Assembly: GCF_002943465.1 (NCBI RefSeq)
Contig: NZ_PTQY01000001.1
Location: 186,001 to 250,000 of the forward strand
From: Rhodoferax sp. TS-BS-61-7
GTDB taxonomy: Bacteria > Pseudomonadota > Gammaproteobacteria > Burkholderiales > Burkholderiaceae_C
DNA: 64,000 bases
Reading direction: 5' to 3'
In this document: piece after piece, positions 58,716-64,000 of the stretch
How the letters are laid out: every line of letters starts with the position of its first letter
Position numbering within the stretch: the stretch's first letter is position 1
Position numbers and translations under genes: made by a program
The notes under the pieces: generated by a model
Told to the model about the DNA's origin: nothing
Seen by the model: the letters and a program-made list of their open reading frames with translations, nothing else
The model's database searches: none

Positions 58716-59342
58716 ATGAGCTTGATCCCCAAAAAAGGAACGGTTTACGTAGTCGATGACGACGAAGCAGTGCGGGACTCCCTGCAATGGCTGCTGGAGG
58801 GCAAGGGTTACCGGGTACGGTGTTTTGATTCCGCCGAATCCTTTTTGAGCCGCTACGACGCGCGCGAAGTGGCCTGCCTGATTGTGGACATCCGCATGGG
58901 TGGCATGACCGGCCTGGAGCTGCAAAGCCGCCTGATCGAAGCCAAGTCTCCCCTGCCCATCGTCTTCATCACTGGCCACGGCGATGTGCCCATGGCCGTG
59001 GACAGCATGAAAAAAGGCGCCATGGACTTCATCCAGAAACCGTTCAAGGAAGACCAACTGGTCAGCCTGGTGGAACGCATGCTGGAACACGCCAAGGACA
59101 CCTTTGCCGACTACCAGCTCGCGGTCAGCCGCGACGCCCTGCTCTCCAAGCTCACGCTGCGCGAAAGCCAGGTGCTCGAACGCATCGTGGCCGGCCGCCT
59201 GAACAAACAGATTGCCGACGACCTGGGCATCAGCATCAAAACGGTGGAGGCGCACCGCGCCAATATCATGGAAAAACTCAGCGCCAACACCGTGGCCGAT
59301 CTGCTCAAAATTGCCTTGGGCCAGAACGCACCAAAAACCTGA
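58716..59342 (+). CDS. FixJ/NarL-type response regulator
   Basis: The 208 residues form a receiver (VYVVDDDEAVRDSLQWLLEG; phospho-acceptor D58 in IVDIRMGGMTG; FITGHGDVPMAVDSMKKGAM; the KPFKED lysine) and a LuxR-type helix-turn-helix with LTLRESQVLERIVAGRLNKQ and IADDLGISIKTVEAHRANIM. The same design is found in FixJ, TtrR and TodT. It should be phosphorylated by the kinase encoded just upstream. A strong terminator follows. Confidence 0.93.
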   Translation: MSLIPKKGTVYVVDDDEAVRDSLQWLLEGKGYRVRCFDSAESFLSRYDAREVACLIVDIRMGGMTGLELQSRLIEAKSPLPIVFITGHGDVPMAVDSMKKGAMDFIQKPFKEDQLVSLVERMLEHAKDTFADYQLAVSRDALLSKLTLRESQVLERIVAGRLNKQIADDLGISIKTVEAHRANIMEKLSANTVADLLKIALGQNAPKT

Positions 59343-59366
59343 CGCTCCCATTTTTATAGCACCTTG

Positions 59367-59397
59367 CGCCCGCTCTGCCTCCGCTGCGGGCGTTTTT
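59367..59397 (+). terminator. Rho-independent terminator after the FixJ-like gene
   Basis: CGCCCGC (59367-59373) and GCGGGCG (59386-59392) form a perfect seven-base stem followed by five T. It ends the two-component operon ahead of folD. Confidence 0.85.
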
Positions 59398-59413
59398 ACT
59401 TCAAGACAGAACC

Positions 59414-60289
59414 ATGACCGTATCTTCCGCCCAGACCATCGACGGCAACGCCCTGGCCGCCCAATTGCGTGGTGACGTCGCCAGCCGCACCACCGCCCTC
59501 AAGGCCCGTGGCCTGACGCCCGGCCTGGCCGTGGTGCTGGTGGGTGACAACCAGGCCAGCCAGGTTTATGTGCGCAACAAGGTCAAGGCCTGCACCGACG
59601 CCGGCCTGCACTCGGTGCTGGAAAAGTACGACGCCACCATGACCGAGGCCGAACTGCTGGCCCGCGTGGACGCGCTCAACAACGATCCCAGCATCCACGG
59701 CATCCTGGTGCAACTGCCCCTGCCCGCCCACATCGATGCGCACAAGGTCATTGAAGCCATCTCCCCCGCCAAGGACGTGGACGGTTTCCACGTGGCCAGC
59801 GCCGGTGCGCTCATGGTGGGCCAACCCGGTTTTTGGCCCTGCACGCCCTACGGCTGCATGAAGATGCTGGAGAGCATTGGCTACAACTTGCGTGGCAAAC
59901 ATGCAGTCGTCATTGGCCGCTCCAACATCGTGGGCAAACCCATGGCCATGATGTTGCTGCAACAGAACGCCACCGTCACGGTATGCCACAGCGCCACCCC
60001 CGACCTCAAGGCCATGACCCTACAAGCCGACGTGGTAGTGGCCGCGGTGGGCAAGCGCAATGTGCTGACCGCTGACATGGTCAAACCCGGCGCCGTGGTG
60101 ATTGACGTGGGCATGAACCGTGACGATGCGGGCAAGCTGTGTGGCGACGTGGACTTTGCTGGCGTCAGCCAGGTGGCCAGCCACATCACCCCCGTGCCTG
60201 GCGGCGTGGGCCCCATGACCATCACCATGCTGTTGGTGAACACGCTGGAGGCTGCCGAACGCGACGCCGCCCAGCGCGGGCTTGCATAA
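59414..60289 (+). CDS. folD: Bifunctional methylenetetrahydrofolate dehydrogenase/cyclohydrolase
   Basis: FolD interconverts 5,10-methylene- and 10-formyl-tetrahydrofolate, supplying one-carbon units for purines and other products. The 291-residue protein has the substrate site [17 protein letters not shown] with the catalytic lysine, [25 protein letters not shown], the NADP motif [19 protein letters not shown] and the C-terminal [20 protein letters not shown]. The normal length is 280-300. In Burkholderiales it is often placed between the PDH-linked regulator genes and the oligopeptidase gene, as here. Confidence 0.97.
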   Translation: MTVSSAQTIDGNALAAQLRGDVASRTTALKARGLTPGLAVVLVGDNQASQVYVRNKVKACTDAGLHSVLEKYDATMTEAELLARVDALNNDPSIHGILVQLPLPAHIDAHKVIEAISPAKDVDGFHVASAGALMVGQPGFWPCTPYGCMKMLESIGYNLRGKHAVVIGRSNIVGKPMAMMLLQQNATVTVCHSATPDLKAMTLQADVVVAAVGKRNVLTADMVKPGAVVIDVGMNRDDAGKLCGDVDFAGVSQVASHITPVPGGVGPMTITMLLVNTLEAAERDAAQRGLA

Positions 60290-60342
60290 GCCTGGCTTGC
60301 CCCCACCTATTCTCCAGTTCCACTGCTCTGACCCGCACCACC

Positions 60343-62388
60343 ATGAATCCATTGCTAAACACCACCGGCCTGCCCTTGTTTGACCAGATCCGGCCCGAGC
60401 ATGTGGAGCCCGCCATGGACGCCTTGCTGGCCCAGGCCGAGCAGGCACTGGAAACGGTCACCGCGGCCGATTTCCCCGCCGAATGGCAGGCCATCGCCAG
60501 GGAACTGGACGTGGCCACCGAACGACTGGGCCTGGCCTGGGGCGCGGTCAGCCACCTCAACAGCGTGGCTGACACGCCCGAGCTGCGCGCCGCCTACAAC
60601 GCGGCCCTGCCCAAAGTCACTGAGTTCTGGACCCGCCTGGGCGCGGACGAACGCCTGTACGCCAAATACAAGGCCATCAACACCGGTACCCTGAACGCGG
60701 AGCAGCTGCAAGCCCACAAAAATGCGGTGCGCAACTTCGTGCTGGGCGGCGCCGAGCTGCAAGGCGCCGAGCGCGAGCGTTTTGCCGCCATCCAGGAAAA
60801 GCAGGCCGAGCTGGGGCAGAAGTTCAGCGAAAACACGCTGGACGCCACCGACGCCTTTGCCTACTACGCCACCGAGGCCGAACTGGACGGTGTGCCACCA
60901 GATGTAGTACAGGCCGCCCGCGCCGCAGCCCAGGCCGAAGGCAAAGAAGGTTACAAACTCACGTTGAAGATGCCCTGCTACCTGCCCGTGATGCAGTTTG
61001 CCCAAAGCAGCGCCTTGCGTGCCGTGCTCTACCGCGCCTACGTGACCCGCGCCTCCACCGAAGCCGAGCCCGAGTTTCAGAAGTTTGACAACAGCAGCAT
61101 CATTCGCGACATCCTGGCCCTGCGCCAGGATGAGGCGCAGCTGCTGGGTTATGCCAACTTTGGCGCCCTGTCCGTGGTGCCCAAAATGGCGGATTCTCCG
61201 GCCACCGTGGTCACGTTCCTGCGCGACTTGGCCCGCAAGGCCCGCCCGTTTGCAGAAAAAGACATTGCCGACCTGCGCGCCTTCGCGCGCGACGAGTTGG
61301 GCCTGAACGACCCACAGGCCTGGGATTGGCCTTACATCTCCGAAAAACTCAAGGAAGCACGTTACGCCTTCAGCGAGCAAGAGGTTAAACAGTACTTCAC
61401 CGCACCCAAGGTACTGGCCGGGCTGTTCAAGATTGTGGAGACCCTGTTTGACGTGGAAATCCGCGAGGACAGCGCGCCCGTGTGGAACCCGGGCGTGAAG
61501 TTCTACCGCATCGAGCGCCGCAACCCGCAGGGCCTGCAGCTGGTCGGCCAGTTCTACCTGGACCCCACCGCCCGCAGCGGCAAACGTGGCGGCGCCTGGA
61601 TGGACGATGTGCGCACCCGCTGGCTGCGCCCCGACAATGGCCAACTGCAAACGCCAGTGGCCCATCTGGTCTGCAATTTTGCAGAAAGCGTGGATGGCAA
61701 GCCCGCGCTGTTGACGCATGACGATGTCACCACGCTGTTCCACGAATTTGGCCATGGCCTGCACCACATGCTGACCCAGGTGAACGAGCGCGATGTCTCT
61801 GGCATCAGCGGCGTGGAGTGGGATGCGGTGGAGCTGCCCAGCCAGTTCATGGAAAACTTCTGCTGGGAATGGAACGTGCTGCAGCACATGACCGCCCATG
61901 TGGAAACCGGTGCCGCCCTGCCCCGTGTGCTGTTCGACAAGATGCTGGCCGCCAAAAACTTCCAAAGTGGCATGCAGACCCTGCGCCAGATTGAGTTTTC
62001 CCTGTTCGACATGCTGCTGCACACCGACCACGACCCGGCCGCCGACTTCATGCCCCTGCTGGCACAGGTGCGCCAGGAAGTGGCCGTGCTGCAGCCCCCG
62101 GCCTGGAGCCGTACGGCCCATACCTTCAGCCATATCTTCGCTGGTGGTTATGCGGCAGGTTATTACAGCTACAAGTGGGCCGAAGTGCTGAGCGCAGACG
62201 CCTACGCCGCGTTCGAAGAGTCGGCAGATAGCGACGGTTTGCCCAACCCCGAAACCGGCCGACAATACCGCATGGCCATTCTGGAAGCCGGTGGCAGCCG
62301 CCCGGCCATGGAGTCGTTCAAAGCCTTCCGGGGCCGCGAACCCTCTCTGGACGCGCTGCTCCGGCACCAGGGCATGGCCCAGTCTTGA
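60343..62388 (+). CDS. prlC: Oligopeptidase A (M3 family zinc metallopeptidase)
   Basis: This 681-residue cytoplasmic peptidase degrades short peptides, including cleaved signal peptides. The zinc site is FHEFGHGLHHML with the third ligand in the helix GVEWDAVELPSQFMENF. The M3 C-terminal motif FSHIFAGGYAAGYYSYKWAE is also present. The length matches PrlC/OpdA. The start is the ATG at 60343 (MNPLLNTTGLPLFDQI); an open frame from 60139 overlaps folD and is not coding there. It follows folD by 53 bases and is likely to be co-transcribed. Confidence 0.95.
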   Translation: MNPLLNTTGLPLFDQIRPEHVEPAMDALLAQAEQALETVTAADFPAEWQAIARELDVATERLGLAWGAVSHLNSVADTPELRAAYNAALPKVTEFWTRLGADERLYAKYKAINTGTLNAEQLQAHKNAVRNFVLGGAELQGAERERFAAIQEKQAELGQKFSENTLDATDAFAYYATEAELDGVPPDVVQAARAAAQAEGKEGYKLTLKMPCYLPVMQFAQSSALRAVLYRAYVTRASTEAEPEFQKFDNSSIIRDILALRQDEAQLLGYANFGALSVVPKMADSPATVVTFLRDLARKARPFAEKDIADLRAFARDELGLNDPQAWDWPYISEKLKEARYAFSEQEVKQYFTAPKVLAGLFKIVETLFDVEIREDSAPVWNPGVKFYRIERRNPQGLQLVGQFYLDPTARSGKRGGAWMDDVRTRWLRPDNGQLQTPVAHLVCNFAESVDGKPALLTHDDVTTLFHEFGHGLHHMLTQVNERDVSGISGVEWDAVELPSQFMENFCWEWNVLQHMTAHVETGAALPRVLFDKMLAAKNFQSGMQTLRQIEFSLFDMLLHTDHDPAADFMPLLAQVRQEVAVLQPPAWSRTAHTFSHIFAGGYAAGYYSYKWAEVLSADAYAAFEESADSDGLPNPETGRQYRMAILEAGGSRPAMESFKAFRGREPSLDALLRHQGMAQS

Positions 62389-62422
62389 AACCTTGTTGAT
62401 ACACACCTTGCAGGATGACCCT

Positions 62423-63061
62423 ATGACAATGCAGACCCGCATCACCCTCCTCGGCGCCTTGGCCCTGGCACTGCTGGGCCAAGCCAGCGTGGCGCAACCG
62501 GTTTACAAGATCGTGGGCCCGGACGGCAAGGTGACTTTTTCCGACAAACCTCCCGCTGCAGCCGACAAAGGCAAAGTCGCGGCCACAGGCGCAGCGTCCA
62601 GCGGTGCGGCGGCGGGTTCCGACCTGCCCTACGAACTGCGCCAGGTGGCCTCCAAATATCCAGTGACCCTTTACACCGCATCGCCCTGCGGGCCTTGTGA
62701 TAGTGGTCGGTCCCTGCTGAAAAACCGAGGCATCCCGTTCAATGAACGAACCGTAAGCACGCCCGAAGACCAAGAAGCCCTGCAACGCTTGGCAGGAGAC
62801 AACTCTCTGCCCTACGCCACCATTGGCAGCCAGAAACTCAAAGGCTTTTCCGATCTGGAGTGGACTCAGTACCTGGACGCAGCAGGTTACCCCGGTACAT
62901 CCACCCTCCCCAGGGGCTACCGCTTTGCTGCCCCTGCGCCTCTGGTGGCCGTACAGAAACCTGCTGCAGCCCCCAAAGAAGCGCCAAAACCTGTGGAGCC
63001 TCCGAGCCCAGCACCTGCTGCTGCGCCCGCCCCCTCCAACCCCGCCGGTATCACCTTTTAA
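62423..63061 (+). CDS. Exported DUF4124/glutaredoxin-like protein
   Basis: The 212-residue protein has a signal peptide ending ASVA-QPVYK, a DUF4124 segment (VYKIVGPDGKVTFSDKPPA), a linker and a glutaredoxin-like domain from about residue 82: PVTLYTASPCGPCDSGRSLL with C-x-x-C, then GIPFNERTVSTPEDQEAL and SLPYATIGSQKLKGFSDLEW. The C-terminus is Pro/Ala-rich and probably disordered. A periplasmic thiol role is likely; the partner is unknown. Start ATG 62423 follows CAGGA. Confidence 0.87.
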   Translation: MTMQTRITLLGALALALLGQASVAQPVYKIVGPDGKVTFSDKPPAAADKGKVAATGAASSGAAAGSDLPYELRQVASKYPVTLYTASPCGPCDSGRSLLKNRGIPFNERTVSTPEDQEALQRLAGDNSLPYATIGSQKLKGFSDLEWTQYLDAAGYPGTSTLPRGYRFAAPAPLVAVQKPAAAPKEAPKPVEPPSPAPAAAPAPSNPAGITF

Positions 63062-63079
63062 GCGCCACACAGCGCCCAA

Positions 63080-63889
63080 TTAAAGGGTGCGATGCGCCAC
63101 GGGGGTTTCGGGCACTGGGTATCCCGCCGCACCAAAGGTGCTGACCACCGCTTTATGCGTGTCAAAGTACACCTGCCAGTAGTGGTCGGTGTGGGTATAG
63201 GGACGCACACACAGCAAGGGGCCTTCAGGCGTGAACTGCAAAATCTCGATATCGGGAGCTGGCGTTGCAGCCACGTTGGGAATTGCCGCGACCGCACTGC
63301 GCAGCCGCGCAATCGCATCCAGCACATCGACTCCGTTGGCCACCTTGGCCACACAGTCCACACGGCGGTAGGCCAAGGTGCTGAAGTTCTGGATCGAACC
63401 CGAAAACACGGTGTTGTTGCCCACAATCGTGACCACGTTGTCTGGTGTGATCAACGTCGTACCAAACAGGCCCAGCTCTTTGACCGTACCGGTCACGCCG
63501 CCCGCAGTCACAAAATCACCCACCTTGTAGGGACGCAACACCTGCATAAATACGCCAGCTGCAAAATGGGTCAGCAAACCACCCCAGGCCGTACCAATGG
63601 CCAGGCCAGCACCGGCTAGCAGCGCGGCAAACGACGTCGTCTGCACACCAAAAATATCCAGAATCGCCAGGATCAGAACCACGTTCAGAATCACTGACAA
63701 AATGGAGTTGAGGTAGTTGGCCAGCGTCTGGTCGACCTTACCGCCTCGCTGCAAGGCGGCACCCAACAAACGCAGGGCCAGCGAAATCAGCCAGCGCCCC
63801 ACAATCCAGGCGCCCAAAGCGCCCAGCAGCTTCAAACCGAAATCCGCGCCTTGCGTGGTGAGAAATGTCCAAATGACTTCTGTGTTCAC
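63080..63889 (-). CDS. Small mechanosensitive ion channel (MscS family)
   Basis: The 269-residue protein is a short MscS channel that opens under membrane tension to release solutes. Three membrane helices are seen: FGLKLLGALGAWIVGRWLIS, LSVILNVVLILAILDIFGVQ, and the pore helix SFAALLAGAGLAIGTAWGGLLTHFAAG in which small residues alternate. The beta domain follows with RPYKVGDFVTAGGVTGTVKE and LITPDNVVTIVGNN. The GTG start at 63889 is set by a perfect AGGAGG site; longer frames upstream lack one. It ends 18 bases from the convergent glutaredoxin-like gene. Confidence 0.93.
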   Translation of the reverse strand: MNTEVIWTFLTTQGADFGLKLLGALGAWIVGRWLISLALRLLGAALQRGGKVDQTLANYLNSILSVILNVVLILAILDIFGVQTTSFAALLAGAGLAIGTAWGGLLTHFAAGVFMQVLRPYKVGDFVTAGGVTGTVKELGLFGTTLITPDNVVTIVGNNTVFSGSIQNFSTLAYRRVDCVAKVANGVDVLDAIARLRSAVAAIPNVAATPAPDIEILQFTPEGPLLCVRPYTHTDHYWQVYFDTHKAVVSTFGAAGYPVPETPVAHRTL

Positions 63890-64000
63890 GTGCCTGTCCT
63901 CCTGAAATGAAATAAAAATCGCCGCCGCACAGCCCAGCAGGCCGCGTTTGACAGTGGGCATGATAGCCGCCGCATCGGGATGCACTGACGGTGTGTCTGT

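Overview
The window is GC-rich bacterial chromosome (no rRNA, tRNA or CRISPR seen). Gene content points to a betaproteobacterium of the order Burkholderiales, most likely Comamonadaceae (Rhodoferax/Polaromonas/Acidovorax-like): a pyruvate dehydrogenase operon whose E3 carries its own lipoyl domain, a cyoABCD-SURF1-RegBA block, TRAP-linked sugar-acid catabolism, VanAB, and a dispersed AGCCCCCGT...GCTAT-N-ATAGC repeat of a kind I recall from that family. The genus is inference.

Layout. 1-1667: start of fba (cut by the window edge) and pyk, both on the minus strand. 1830-2786: REC-GGDEF diguanylate cyclase. 2828-5604: small accessory block with a complete IS30-family element and two toxin-antitoxin pairs. 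5620-8256: MarR regulator and vanillate demethylase vanAB behind a palindromic operator. 8409-19491: a FadR-type regulator with its operator, then a nine-gene same-strand run for uptake (TRAP) and breakdown of sugar acids to 2-keto-3-deoxygluconate phosphate. 19497-21676: YceI lipoprotein, then a YqjH-like ferric reductase and its YqjI-like PadR repressor with repeated ATCTAAAT operator boxes.

21821-29435 is the least understood part: five overlapping minus-strand genes (SWIM zinc-finger protein, DUF5691, MoxR AAA+ ATPase, DUF5682, VWA/CoxE-like protein), read as one translationally coupled system of unknown function. I argue that the DUF5682 N-terminus looks like the Tiki/TraB hydrolase fold. 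29862-34408 is a Fur-box-headed metal or haem uptake group (TonB receptor, EF-hand lipoprotein, DUF2271, DUF4198), followed by an MFS transporter.

36089-42920: bo3-type quinol oxidase cyoABCD, a SURF1 protein and a RegB/RegA redox two-component pair. 42991-45498: a YHYH-domain secreted protein and a membrane diguanylate cyclase. 45572-49247 (minus): an ectoine-type aspartokinase without ectABC, two small exported proteins of unknown function and an RsmH-like methyltransferase. 49768-55994 (minus): lpd, aceF and aceE. Divergent from them are a FixL/FixJ-like pair (56165-59342), then folD, an M3 oligopeptidase, a glutaredoxin-like exported protein and, on the minus strand, an MscS channel.

The unexpected theme across the window is the dispersed palindromic repeat. 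It sits between genes, forms part of two predicted terminators, and also appears in frame inside at least one coding sequence (DUF5682), and probably in uxuB and in the Ala/Pro linkers of aceF and lpd.
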